Shown here: in pieces, positions 36,608 to 45,425 of the stretch
Numbering within the stretch: position 1 is the stretch's first letter
Layout: the number at the start of each line of letters is the position of its first letter
DNA from: Natrialba aegyptia DSM 13077
GTDB taxonomy: Archaea; Halobacteriota; Halobacteria; Halobacteriales; Natrialbaceae
Reading direction: 5' to 3'
Assembly: GCF_000337535.1 (NCBI RefSeq)
Contig: NZ_AOIP01000014.1
Span: 62,001-126,000 of the forward strand
DNA: 64,000 nucleotides
Notes under the pieces: generated by a model
Told to the model about the DNA's origin: nothing
Seen by the model: only the letters and a program-made list of their open reading frames with translations
Database searches by the model: none
Translations under genes and position numbers: made by a program

Positions 36608-37693
36608 CTACTCGGGCGAGTCGGTCCGGTTCGGCTCGGCCGGCTGCTCGAGGGCGGCTCGTTCGCGGTCGGTACTGTCCTCGTACCGGGTTCGTTGGAG
36701 CGATTCGTTCTCCGCTGCGTCCATCGAGATCGCGACGCCGAGGGAGACGACGCCGACCAGTACTGCGAGAACGGATGCGAGCGCGCCCGTGAACCCGTCC
36801 CTGCCGCGTGCAGCCTGAACGATCGAACCGGCGAGGCCGCCGCTCCCGACGGCGAGTCCGGCCGTTCCAGCCGCGTAGAACAGGACGGCGGGGTGAAAGC
36901 GCTCGATCACGTACTGGCGTTTGAGCCGCCAGTAGAAGCTCCGTAAGAGGAGCAGCGAGACGAACCGAACGAACGGGGCGTACCTGATGCTGCTTTCCTC
37001 GTCGCCGTAGAGCGCCGACATCGACACGTCGGCGACGCGGCAGTCGTTGACGCTGAGGTGCGTGAGGAGGTGATTGAGAAACCCGTACTGGTCCGTGATC
37101 GCGTCCAGGTCGAGTTCGTCGATGGCCTCGCGCGAGATGGCGGTGTAGCCGTTCTGGGGGTCGCTGATCGTCCAGTAGCCCGAAGCGAACTTCGAGAGTC
37201 CGGAGAGAAGCGCGTTACCGACGAACCGGAACGTCGACATTCCTTCGCGGTCCTCGGCGTACAGCAGCCGATTCCCCTTCGCGTAGTCGGCCTCGCCGTC
37301 GACGACGGGATCGATGATCCGCTCGAGGATCGTCGGATCCATCTGGCCGTCCCCGTTCATGACGGCGACGACGTCGATCCCGTCGCGTGCGGCGCGCTCG
37401 TATCCCGTCTTGACCGCCGCGCCGTAGCCACGATTCTCGTCGTGGCGGACCGGAACGACGCGGCGACCGTCACCTCCGTCGGCGGCAGCTCGCTCCGGCT
37501 CGCTTTCGGCGTTGACGCGGGCTGCAGCCCGCTGAATCACCGCCCAGCTATCGTCCGGCGAGGCGTCGTCGACGGCGTAGATCCGATCGACGTACGACGG
37601 CACCGTCTCGATCACCCGATCGACGAACGCCGACTCCTTGTAGGCCGTGACGACGACGCCGATCGATTTACCCCTGTACATCGGTCCCACCAT
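36608..37693 (-). CDS. GT2-family glycosyltransferase with C-terminal membrane hairpin
   Basis: 361 aa. GT-A fold: VVVTAYKESAFVDRVI, IYAVDDASPDDSW and MNGDGQMDPTIL containing the DxD-like metal site. It resembles DPM1/polyprenyl-phosphate glycosyltransferases. Near the C-terminus two membrane segments (FYAAGTAGLAVGSGGLAG and ALASVLAVLVGVVSLGVAI). Last gene of the five-gene operon: its start at 37693 overlaps the dehydrogenase end by 26 nt. A later ATG at 37681 is an alternative start. Likely transfers a sugar to a polyprenyl phosphate. Confidence 0.85.
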   Translation of the reverse strand: MVGPMYRGKSIGVVVTAYKESAFVDRVIETVPSYVDRIYAVDDASPDDSWAVIQRAAARVNAESEPERAAADGGDGRRVVPVRHDENRGYGAAVKTGYERAARDGIDVVAVMNGDGQMDPTILERIIDPVVDGEADYAKGNRLLYAEDREGMSTFRFVGNALLSGLSKFASGYWTISDPQNGYTAISREAIDELDLDAITDQYGFLNHLLTHLSVNDCRVADVSMSALYGDEESSIRYAPFVRFVSLLLLRSFYWRLKRQYVIERFHPAVLFYAAGTAGLAVGSGGLAGSIVQAARGRDGFTGALASVLAVLVGVVSLGVAISMDAAENESLQRTRYEDSTDRERAALEQPAEPNRTDSPE

Positions 37694-39224
37694 CCGTTCG
37701 GTTCGCCGCTGATTCGTTCGGCGAGTCGCCGCCGGCGTCCTCGCTCAGCCGCCGACCGTCGCTCTCCTCGCTGACGGCGTCCGTCGGGTTGGCGTCACCC
37801 TCACTGCTGGCGCTTCGAGCGCCGGGCCGCGGCGGCCGGCCGCGTCGCGACCCCGCAAGCGTGTACACGCGGTGTGTCGTCTCCTCGAGTTCGGTTGCGT
37901 CCCGGCCGTCGACGACCACCATCGGCTCCGCGGCGTCCCAGTCGATGCGGCCGAACTCGTCGTGGGGAGTGACGACGACCGCGCCGTCGACTGCCGACGA
38001 TTCGAACTCGTCGATCGAAAGGGGTCGCGCGCCGTAGTCGGCGGGGTCGACCAGGGGATCGACGCCCGCAACGTCGGCACCGCGTTCCTGAAGCTCGTCG
38101 ATAACCCCCAGCGCGGGCGAGGCCCGCGTTTCCTCGACGCCGGGACGGTAGGTAATTCCGAGAACGGCGATCGATGCACCGTCCAGATCGGTGCCGACGG
38201 CCGCGAGTTCGCGGTCGAGTCGGTCGACGACGACCGAGGGCATGGACTCGTTGACCGCTCGCGCCGTCCGCGTGAGGGCCATCGGCTCGTCCATCTGCGA
38301 GAGCAGGAAGTGCGGGTAGTAGGGAATGCAGTGGCCGCCGACGCCGGGACCGGGGTCGTGGAGCTGGCACATCGGCAGGTCGTTGGCCGTCTCGATGGCC
38401 TCGCGAACCGAGATGCCGAGGTCGTCCGCGAGCCGGCCGAGTTCGTTCGCCAGCGCGATGTTCACGTCGCGGTAGATCCCCTCGAACACCTTGACGGCCT
38501 CCGCGGTCGTCGCGTCGGCGACCGGGTGCACGTCGTTGGCCGAGAGTTCGTCGTAGACGAGCGCCGCGGCGCGGGTGCTCTCGTCGTCGGTGCCGCCGAC
38601 GACCTTCGGATACTGGCCGCGGATATCCCGCAGCGCGGTTCCGGAGGAGGTCCGCTCGGGACAGAACGCGAGGCCGAACTCCTCGGGATCGAGTCCGCTT
38701 TCGGCCGCCAGGAACGGCTGAAGTACGTCCCGGCAGGTTCCCGGCGGGAGGGTCGACTCGGCGATGACCAGGTCGCCGGGAGAGAGGCCGGCCGCGATGT
38801 CCGCGGCGACGGACTCGACCGTCGTCAGATTCGGCTCGTTCTCCTCGTCTAGCAGCGTCGGGACGATGATGACGTGAACTCGGGCCTCGGCGGCGGCAGC
38901 GGGGCCGTCGGTCGTGGCGTCGAGCCGTCCCTGCCGGACCTGTTCGGCGACGAGTTCGGCGAGGTCGGGTTCGCCGACGACGTGGCTCTCGCCGGCGGTC
39001 ACCGTCTCGACGACGGCGGGGTCGATGTCGACGCCGGTCACGTTGCCGGCTGTTTCGGCGTAGACGGCTGCGAGCGGAAGGCCCATCTTCCCGAGCCCGT
39101 AGACGGCGACGGGAACGTCTCCGTCGGTAAGGCGCTCTCGTTGACGGTCGGCTGGGACAGCCGTGCCGTAGAGTGCCGTCTTCCGGACCGATTCCGGTTG
39201 TTCAGGCGCGTCGCCCGTCTGCAT
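37668..39224 (-). CDS. UDP-N-acetylhexosamine 6-dehydrogenase (WbpA-like)
   Basis: 518 aa. Oxidises C6 of a UDP-HexNAc to the uronic acid using 2 NAD+. Rossmann motif YGLGKMGLPLAAVY near 42-55, catalytic Cys299 in GVGGHCIPYYPH, and a C-terminal domain with GITYRPGVEETRASPALGVI. The last 70 residues are an acidic low-complexity tail beyond the usual length. In the frame there are 100 further upstream codons of Arg-rich non-coding character, so ATG 39224 is the start; it overlaps the stop of the oxidoreductase (TGATG). Family members act on UDP-GlcNAc or UDP-ManNAc; which one here is inferred from the operon. Confidence 0.9.
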   Translation of the reverse strand: MQTGDAPEQPESVRKTALYGTAVPADRQRERLTDGDVPVAVYGLGKMGLPLAAVYAETAGNVTGVDIDPAVVETVTAGESHVVGEPDLAELVAEQVRQGRLDATTDGPAAAAEARVHVIIVPTLLDEENEPNLTTVESVAADIAAGLSPGDLVIAESTLPPGTCRDVLQPFLAAESGLDPEEFGLAFCPERTSSGTALRDIRGQYPKVVGGTDDESTRAAALVYDELSANDVHPVADATTAEAVKVFEGIYRDVNIALANELGRLADDLGISVREAIETANDLPMCQLHDPGPGVGGHCIPYYPHFLLSQMDEPMALTRTARAVNESMPSVVVDRLDRELAAVGTDLDGASIAVLGITYRPGVEETRASPALGVIDELQERGADVAGVDPLVDPADYGARPLSIDEFESSAVDGAVVVTPHDEFGRIDWDAAEPMVVVDGRDATELEETTHRVYTLAGSRRGRPPRPGARSASSEGDANPTDAVSEESDGRRLSEDAGGDSPNESAANRTDGGTDVQG

Positions 39225-40228
39225 CAGGCTTCCACCTCCTGTTCTCGGCGCGGGGTCTCCCCCGAGACGAGCGACTCGATCGTCTGGACCGTCCGAAGCG
39301 CTTTGACGCCGTCTTCGGCCGTAACTGCCGGTTCGACGCCGGTTCGAACCGCGTTGACGAAGGACTCGAGTTCGTGGCGCAGCGGTTCGCCGTTGTCGAC
39401 GCGGGCGTTTTCGACGACGCTCTCGTGGCGGTAGCGGTTCGGCCCGTCGTCGGTGAGGTATTCGGGGTAGGAGTCGCGGTGAATCAGGACGGACTGCTCC
39501 AGGTAGTCGACTTCGACGAGACACTCGCGGGCCGTGACGGTGAGTTTGCGCACCTTCTTCTGGGTGACGCGGCTCGCGGTCAGCGAGGCGACCACGTCGT
39601 CGTAGGCCATCGTCGCGGTCGCGTACTGGCCGTCGTCGGTGCCGATGGCGTTGACCGAGGTGGGCCGGTCGTCGAGGATCGAGCCGACGATGTCGACGTC
39701 GTGGACCATCAGGTCGAAAACGACGTTTGCGCGGGTCGTCCGGTCGACCGGCGGGCCGAGGCGCTCGGCTTCGAGACCGATGACGTCCAGGTCCTCGATG
39801 AGTTCCATCACCGTCTGGACGGCCGGGTTGAATCGCTCGATGTGGCCGACCTGCAGGACGAGTCCCGCGTCTCGCGCCTGTTCGGCCAGCGCACGGCCCT
39901 CCTCGACGGTTCTGGCGATCGGTTTTTCGACCAGCACGTGCACGCCGGCGTCGAGACAGGTCGATACCGTCTCGTAATGGACCTGGGTCGGCACGGCGAC
40001 CGTGACGGCATCACAGCGCCGGCACAGCGTCTCGCTGTCGAGCGCCGCCGTGCCGTACTCCGCGGCGACCTGCTTTGCGACGCTCGCGTCGTGGTCGGCG
40101 ACGCCGACGAGTTCGACGCCGGGCAATTCGTTGTAGACGCGCGCGTGATTCTTCCCCATGGAGCCGACGCCGATGACGCCGACCCGGATCGGTCGTGTCG
40201 ATGGAGATCGCGTTCCTTCCGTACTCAT
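39224..40228 (-). CDS. Gfo/Idh/MocA oxidoreductase (WbpB-like)
   Basis: 334 aa. RVGVIGVGSMGKNHARVYNE is the NAD-binding loop, and VLVEKPIARTVEEGRALAEQ the conserved EKP region. In the bacterial Wbp pathway this enzyme oxidises C3 of UDP-GlcNAcA to the 3-keto sugar, coupled to NAD+ recycling by 2-oxoglutarate. Here it is flanked by the aminotransferase (4-nt overlap) and the dehydrogenase (1-nt overlap), so the assignment is strong by context. The exact substrate is inferred. Confidence 0.87.
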   Translation of the reverse strand: MSTEGTRSPSTRPIRVGVIGVGSMGKNHARVYNELPGVELVGVADHDASVAKQVAAEYGTAALDSETLCRRCDAVTVAVPTQVHYETVSTCLDAGVHVLVEKPIARTVEEGRALAEQARDAGLVLQVGHIERFNPAVQTVMELIEDLDVIGLEAERLGPPVDRTTRANVVFDLMVHDVDIVGSILDDRPTSVNAIGTDDGQYATATMAYDDVVASLTASRVTQKKVRKLTVTARECLVEVDYLEQSVLIHRDSYPEYLTDDGPNRYRHESVVENARVDNGEPLRHELESFVNAVRTGVEPAVTAEDGVKALRTVQTIESLVSGETPRREQEVEA

Positions 40229-41472
40229 AGATTGAAGTGATCGTGGACGGCTTCGACGACGGTTCGGCGCTCGCGCTCGGAGAGACTCGGGTGGACCGGC
40301 AGTGAGAGAACGGTCTCGGCCGCTCGCTCCGCCTCGGGCAGCGACGCGGCAGCCGTACTCACCGTCTCGTAGGCCGGCTGGCGGTGGATCGGCGGATCGT
40401 AGTAGATCGCCGAGTCGACGTTGCGCTCCGCAAGCGCGTCCGCGAGCGCGTCCCGCTCGGCCGGATCCTCGGTCCGTACCGTATACTGGTGATAGACGTG
40501 GCCGTACCCCTCCGGCACCGTCGGCGTCTCGAGCGGCAGCTCCGCAAACTGGTCGTCGTAGGAGGCGGCGTGTTCCCGGCGCGCCTCGTTGAACTCGAGC
40601 AGGCGCTGGAGTTGGACGCGGCCGATGGCGGCGGCCAGGCTCGTCATCCGGTAGTTGTGACCGAGGGAAACGTGGTCGTAGCCGCCGGTTTCTCCGGGGG
40701 CCCGGCCGTGGTTGACGTACTGTCTAACGCTCTCGGCAACGTCTTCGCGATCGGTCGTGACGATGCCGCCCTCGCCGGTCGTCATGTTCTTCGTCGGATA
40801 GAACGAGAAGCAGGCGGCGTCGCCGAGCCCGCCGACGCGCTTGCCGTCGACCGTCGCGCCGTGGGCCTGACAGGCGTCTTCGAGGACGAAGAGGTCGTGT
40901 TCTTCGGCGAGATCGCACAGCGCCGGCATCCGCGCCGGCAGGCCGTAGAGGTGAACCGGCAGGAGGCCGACGATGTCGTCGCGTTCCGCCAGCACGCGCT
41001 CGACAGCAGTCGGATCGAGCGTGTACGTGTCGGGGTCGATATCCGCGAAGACTGGCGTCGCCCCCGTAAGCCGGATCGCGTTCGCACTCGCGACGAACGA
41101 GAACGGAGAGGTGACGACCGCGTCGCCCTCGCCGACGCCGAACGCCTCGAGCGCGGCGTGAAGGGCGGTCGTCCCGTTCGAGGTCGCAACCGCGGCCTGA
41201 GTCCGACAGAACCCGGCGAACTCGCCCTCGAAAGCCCTGACTTCGGGTCCGTCGGCGAGCGTTCCATCCTCCAACACCGCTCTGACGCGCTCTATCTCCG
41301 TCGAACTGAGATCCGGATCCGCGATCGGAACGTCGTCAACGGGTTCGACGGCGCTCGTCTCGGTTCTGGCCTCGGTTCCGCCGTCGGGTGCGGCCCGACC
41401 CCGTTGAATCGACGGGTCCGTTTCGCTCTTCTCCTCACTCTCCGTCGGATCGTCTGGCGATTTCTCAGTCAT
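40225..41472 (-). CDS. DegT/DnrJ/EryC1/StrS aminotransferase (WbpE-like)
   Basis: 415 aa. PLP fold type I with FSFYPTKNMTTGEGG, Lys228 being the Schiff-base lysine, ATSNGTTALHAALEAFGVG and VFVLEDACQAHGA-like region (LFVLEDACQAHGATVDG). In the Wbp pathway it transaminates the 3-keto sugar at C3 with glutamate. Residues 1-45 are a charged acidic extension. It overlaps both neighbours by 4 nt (ATGA). Other substrates, such as 4-keto sugars, are possible on sequence alone. Confidence 0.9.
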   Translation of the reverse strand: MTEKSPDDPTESEEKSETDPSIQRGRAAPDGGTEARTETSAVEPVDDVPIADPDLSSTEIERVRAVLEDGTLADGPEVRAFEGEFAGFCRTQAAVATSNGTTALHAALEAFGVGEGDAVVTSPFSFVASANAIRLTGATPVFADIDPDTYTLDPTAVERVLAERDDIVGLLPVHLYGLPARMPALCDLAEEHDLFVLEDACQAHGATVDGKRVGGLGDAACFSFYPTKNMTTGEGGIVTTDREDVAESVRQYVNHGRAPGETGGYDHVSLGHNYRMTSLAAAIGRVQLQRLLEFNEARREHAASYDDQFAELPLETPTVPEGYGHVYHQYTVRTEDPAERDALADALAERNVDSAIYYDPPIHRQPAYETVSTAAASLPEAERAAETVLSLPVHPSLSERERRTVVEAVHDHFNL

Positions 41473-42047
41473 GAGAGCTGATTCGGTCCGTCAAGTGGCC
41501 CAGGAAGCGATTCGATCGTCGCCGGCGCACCGACCGCGAGCCGCCCGGGCGGAACGTCGTCCGTAACGACCGCTCCAGCCGCGACAAACGCACCCTCACC
41601 GATCGTCACGCCCGGCAACAGCGTCGCGTTCGCGCCGATCGATGCGCCGTCCTCGATCGTCGGCCCCTCGAGACCGTTGTCGGTACGAACCGGATACTCG
41701 TCGTTGGTCAGCACCGCACCAGGACCGACGAAAACGTTCGAGCCGATCCGCGTCTCCGTCGGCACGTACACGTTCGTCTGCAGGCTCACGTGCGAGCCGA
41801 TCCGCGTCTGCCCGTCGATAACCGTCTTGGTCCCGACGAGCACGTCGTCGCCGATCGCGGTCGCCTCACGGACGAGCACGTCGTGGCCCGTCGTGAACTC
41901 GTCACCGATCGTCACGTCCCCGTAGACGATCGAGCCGGCCCTGATCGTCGCGCCGTCGCCGAGCAGCGTCGGCTCGTCGAACTCGCCGTAGCCAACCGTC
42001 GCCTCGGGATCGATCGTACAGTCCTCGCCGGACTCGAACGCCGTCAT
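41469..42047 (-). CDS. Left-handed beta-helix N-acetyltransferase (WbpD-like)
   Basis: 192 aa. Hexapeptide repeats run throughout (IRAGSIVYGDVTIG, VLVGTKTVIDGQTRIGSHVS, FVGPGAVLTNDEYPVRTDNG, IGANATLLPGVTIGEGAFVA). It should acetylate the C3 amine of a UDP-sugar with acetyl-CoA. The ATG at 42047 is preferred because GGAGG lies 8-12 nt before it; a GTG at 42143 would add 32 basic residues. The first gene of the five-gene operon acyltransferase-aminotransferase-oxidoreductase-dehydrogenase-GT2. An ATAACAAA element lies about 187 nt upstream of this ATG. Confidence 0.87.
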   Translation of the reverse strand: MTAFESGEDCTIDPEATVGYGEFDEPTLLGDGATIRAGSIVYGDVTIGDEFTTGHDVLVREATAIGDDVLVGTKTVIDGQTRIGSHVSLQTNVYVPTETRIGSNVFVGPGAVLTNDEYPVRTDNGLEGPTIEDGASIGANATLLPGVTIGEGAFVAAGAVVTDDVPPGRLAVGAPATIESLPGPLDGPNQLS

Positions 42048-42233
42048 CTGTTCGGCCCTCCACCGCGTGACTGTCGCTCGGTCCGTCGCTGTCGCGGTCG
42101 GTCGACGATCGCCCGCTCGAGACTGAGAAGCCCCGTCGTACACGCCACCGCGGCGGATCGTCGTCGGTTATGCTGTGTCATTGGTTACTCGATACCCGCG
42201 AGGGAATCGTCCTGATACAGCCGGTAACGAGGT

Positions 42234-42241
42234 TTTGTTAT
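42234..42241 (-). promoter_or_regulatory. ATAACAAA promoter element (copy 8)
   Basis: Minus strand, 187 nt before ATG 42047 (91 nt before the GTG at 42143). Followed by AC. Implies a 5' leader of over 100 nt if it sets the start site. Confidence 0.5.
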
Positions 42242-42515
42242 CCCCGTCTTGACGAGTTCGTAGCCACGAACTACAGCGACGCGGCCGGGCTACGCCCTCC
42301 CTACAGAACGGGCCTCACCCGACACCCTCATCGATCGTATCTCCCCATAGATGCCGTGAATCGTTGGATCTGGCGTCTTTCACGAACGCTAACCGGTACA
42401 ATCGGGTTTCGAGCAGGTAGCCGCGCGATAGTAAAGGCCGAGTGTCTCTCACTCGGGGACGTGAGGTATTCGAACACCCCCGATCGACAGCTGATTCGGG
42501 ACCGTGAGGGCACCC

Positions 42516-43052
42516 ATGTCTGATCAGGAGTTCACACAGGCTGAACTCTTCGACGTGTTCAGCAACGCCCGACGGCGTCGCGCGGTACAGTACCTGAAAC
42601 GCCAGGGCAGCACCTGCGATCTCGCACCGCTCGTCGAACAGGTCGCCGCCTGGGAGAACGATACCGATCCCGACGATGTCACGCGGACCCAGCGCCGACG
42701 GGTCTACATTTCGCTGTACCAGACTCACCTGCCGATGCTCGAAGACCACGGCATCGTCGACTGGGACCCCGACAGCCACAGCATCACGCTCTTGCCGAGC
42801 GACGAACTCTTCGAGCCGTACCTCGACCGACGACTCGGTGCACAGCGACCCTGGCACCGGTTCTACGCGGTCGTCTCGGCGCTCGGAGTCGGTGCATTCG
42901 CCGTTGCGTGGCTCGCCGTTGGCCCGCTGACGACCGCTGTCGCACCGTTTGTCGCACTTGTAGTCTGTGTCGGCGTCTTCGCGGTCTCGATCGCACAGCA
43001 CGTCTCGCGGCGGCCGGACCTCGAGCTGCCGTTCGGTTCCGCGAGTCGATAG
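42516..43052 (+). CDS. DUF7344-type HTH domain protein with two membrane segments
   Basis: 178 aa. LFDVFSNARRRRAVQYLKRQ, VEQVAAWENDTDPDDVT and RRVYISLYQTHLPMLEDHGI match the paralogues at 19180 and 46858. Two hydrophobic segments (AVVSALGVGAFAVAWLAVG and TAVAPFVALVVCVGVFAVSI) end the protein. Same likely topology as the other two. It stands alone between the glycan operon and a decayed gene. A GTG 12 nt earlier is an alternative start; ATG 42516 preferred. Confidence 0.78.
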   Translation: MSDQEFTQAELFDVFSNARRRRAVQYLKRQGSTCDLAPLVEQVAAWENDTDPDDVTRTQRRRVYISLYQTHLPMLEDHGIVDWDPDSHSITLLPSDELFEPYLDRRLGAQRPWHRFYAVVSALGVGAFAVAWLAVGPLTTAVAPFVALVVCVGVFAVSIAQHVSRRPDLELPFGSASR

Positions 43053-43298
43053 TCTTCTCGGACAGGAGCGCCCTCGACCCTGTTCGAACGCCCACCCTTC
43101 TCACAGCCGTTCGTGGCCGCTCGTCGGCGCGCCGTCACCCACCGGTGAGTGTGAGCGCCGCGACGCGGGCTGACTGACGGACGGGTAACCGAGACGGTTA
43201 CGCCGCACACGTCATCACGCCCAGTCGCACAACCGTCGCCAAAACGAACGCGGGTTGCAGACGAGATTGGCAACGTGAACCGTTCGGAACGCATTCCG

Positions 43299-43733
43299 TC
43301 AGAATCGGTGACGAGGCGTGTTCGGAAGAGAGTGCGATACGATCGGTTGATGGGCCACGCTCGTCTGCAGGGCAGCGTCGATCTGCTCGGCGACGATCCG
43401 TCCGGATCGCTCGGGCTCGAAACGCTACCAACTAGCTCGGCGAACGCACCCTCGCAACCAAGCGCTTCGACCGGTGCGATTGTCTCCCCCAACCCCGGCG
43501 TTGACCGCAGTGACCGGCACGATATCGTCGAGTTCCTCCGTTTTCCTCACGGGCACCAAAACAGCCGCCTCGGGTCCCCTCAACTGCGTTTCTGAGATGT
43601 TGGGAACACGGACACGGTCATTGTCACACAGGTCCAGTTCGTCGCAATCGCCACTCCGGACGGTGGCGATGGCGGTAGCGACGGCAGAACTCTCGTCGGT
43701 CACCCGTTCGCGAAGCCACAGCTGAATTACTGG
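43299..43733 (-). pseudogene. Decayed gene with frame changes, family not recognised
   Basis: On the minus strand one frame (43733-43487) gives plausible protein (QLWLRERVTDESSAVATAIA, then RGPEAAVLVPVRKTEELDDI, then VTAVNAGVGG). At the G5 run (43486-43490) it shifts; the next frame reads GETIAPVEALGCEGAFAELV. A third frame gives RSGRIVAEQIDAALQTSVAH and ends at a stop at 43299. One extra G would explain the first shift. The AAVLVPVRKTEELDD block is vaguely reminiscent of USP-like domains fused to transporters, but I cannot assign it. It may be a remnant of a transposed or lost gene. Confidence 0.35.
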
Positions 43734-43790
43734 CTAAAAAGCGTGTCACTCACCATCAAGAAGCGACGAAAGAGCGGTACAGCGAATCCG

Positions 43791-44795
43791 CTACGCGCCG
43801 GCGTCTTCGGTCACCGTCACCCAGAAGGTCGTCTCGGCGAGAGCGTCCTCGGCCGTCGGCTCGCTCGGCGCCTCGTCCTCGTAGAGGAGCACGCTGATAC
43901 GAACGGTTTCACCCGACTCCGCCGTCGGCGTCACCTCGAGTTCTTCCTGTGCGCTCGACCCGTCCGTAACGGTCGCACTGATCGTATCGAGTTCGGTTCG
44001 GTCGACGACTGTGTCGTCTTCGAGCGTTTGTTGTTGGACGACGGCCGTGTATGTCATCTCTTCACCCGCCTGGTTCTCCATTTCGACCGTAACGGGAACC
44101 GACTCGCCGGGTGCGACTTCGTCCTGGATACCACCGGTGACGAGGTCACCGCTCTCGTTTTCGGAGTACAGGGCGAGTTGGCTGAACCCGCCGGAGGAGA
44201 CCGGTGCGATCAGGCCAACGAGGAGGGCTCCGGCCGCGACGACGATTGCAACCCCGAGAAGCAGCGACGTGACGGTTACGGCTCCGCTCTCACCCTGGCG
44301 AAAGCCGGCCAGAGCGGCAATCGGTGCGACCCGGAACCGTTTCGCCTCGGGGACACGAAGCCGGCGAATCACGCCGATCTGTGCCACTACGACGGTAAAC
44401 ACGCAGAGTGCGGCCGCGGTCGACGCGGTTCCGAGTCCCCACTCGGTAACCGCCAACCCGAGTGCGAGCAGGGGCACGACGGCGACCGAAACCGCAAGCG
44501 CCAACCCGAGTCGCTCGACCACGTCGATGCCGCGCGGATAGGTTTCAGCATCGACGGCCGTCGCGGTCGTCTCCCGGGCGTCGCGCTCGCCCGCTGGAAA
44601 CAGTACCGATACGAGTGCGTACCCCGGGACGAACAGCACGAGCGGCAGCGCCGCGATCAGTCGGAGCGCCGTCTCGTCAGCCGCACTCGTGACGGCGACG
44701 TATGCGCCGATCGCAACGAGTGACACGATCGCCAGATCGCCCGGATACCGTCGTACGGACCCGATCCGAGTCTGCGTGCTCGTTCGTAAACTCAT
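43791..44795 (-). CDS. DUF1616 membrane protein
   Basis: 334 aa. DUF1616 features: the N-terminal membrane hairpin with PLVLFVPGYALVSVLFPAGE, a segment YPRGIDVVERLGLALAVSVA, two more helices, then after a further helix (VTSLLLGVAIVVAAGALLVG) a soluble external domain rich in beta strands (VTVEMENQAGEEMTYTAVVQ). DUF1616 proteins occur in archaeal exopolysaccharide and sortase-like loci, function unknown. The start ATG is preceded by GGGGGTG. An ATAACAAAGC element lies about 118 nt upstream. Confidence 0.82.
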   Translation of the reverse strand: MSLRTSTQTRIGSVRRYPGDLAIVSLVAIGAYVAVTSAADETALRLIAALPLVLFVPGYALVSVLFPAGERDARETTATAVDAETYPRGIDVVERLGLALAVSVAVVPLLALGLAVTEWGLGTASTAAALCVFTVVVAQIGVIRRLRVPEAKRFRVAPIAALAGFRQGESGAVTVTSLLLGVAIVVAAGALLVGLIAPVSSGGFSQLALYSENESGDLVTGGIQDEVAPGESVPVTVEMENQAGEEMTYTAVVQQQTLEDDTVVDRTELDTISATVTDGSSAQEELEVTPTAESGETVRISVLLYEDEAPSEPTAEDALAETTFWVTVTEDAGA

Positions 44796-44910
44796 CTGTG
44801 TAACACCCCCACGCGCCCGACGGGGCCAGTACTACTCGCATCGGTCGAACTCGTCACGGAACTCGAACGCGCTGTAACAACCATCTCGTCTCTCGCCTCC
44901 ACGAATGTCC

Positions 44911-44920
44911 GCTTTGTTAT
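44911..44920 (-). promoter_or_regulatory. ATAACAAAGC promoter element (copy 9)
   Basis: Minus strand; the 8-mer lies 118-125 nt before the ATG at 44795. A leader of about 90 nt would follow if transcription starts 27 nt downstream. The whole gap 44796-45114 shows no other gene. Confidence 0.5.
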
Positions 44921-45114
44921 GCGCGCTATATTTCAATCTACAATCATTTTTTGATCTCACTATCAGCGATCGGTATATGACCGAAGCGCAGTTCCCGATG
45001 ACTCGCCTCGTCTTGGACGTTCTACCCAACCCTCAGGGACGCACGGACCCGAGCAGTCGCTCCGAACTCGTCACCGCACGCATACGGAACTGCAGAAAAA
45101 GACGACTACCGCAG

Positions 45115-45390
45115 TCAGAAGTCGACGTATTGTTCCTCCCACTCACGCCGGTCATCGATCTGTTGGCGCCCGTCATCAGTAATCGCGTAGTAGTTCGTTC
45201 GCCTGTCGAGCTGTCCTTTCTCGACCAGTTCTTTGTTGACGAGCGTATCCAGGTTCGGATACAACCGTCCGTGATTGATCTCCGAGCTATAGTACTTCTC
45301 AACCTCGTCCTTGACAGTTTGTCCAGAAGGCTGGTCTGCGCCTGCAATGACGTACAGCAAATCGCGCTGGAAACCGGTCAGATCGTGCAT
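45115..45390 (-). CDS. PadR-family transcriptional regulator
   Basis: 91 aa. MHDLTGFQRDLLYVIAGADQ, then SSEINHGRLYPNLDTLVNKE and DRRTNYYAITDDGRQQIDDR form the PadR winged helix with its G(R/T)LYPxLDxL motif. It is short, without the C-terminal dimerisation helices, as in many haloarchaeal members. The ATAACAAA element lies 36-43 nt before the ATG, so it may share the regulation of the glycan genes or be autoregulated. Target genes are unproven. Confidence 0.88.
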   Translation of the reverse strand: MHDLTGFQRDLLYVIAGADQPSGQTVKDEVEKYYSSEINHGRLYPNLDTLVNKELVEKGQLDRRTNYYAITDDGRQQIDDRREWEEQYVDF

Positions 45391-45425
45391 TGCTCAATCA
45401 CAGTGACCGTACCACAGAATAGATA

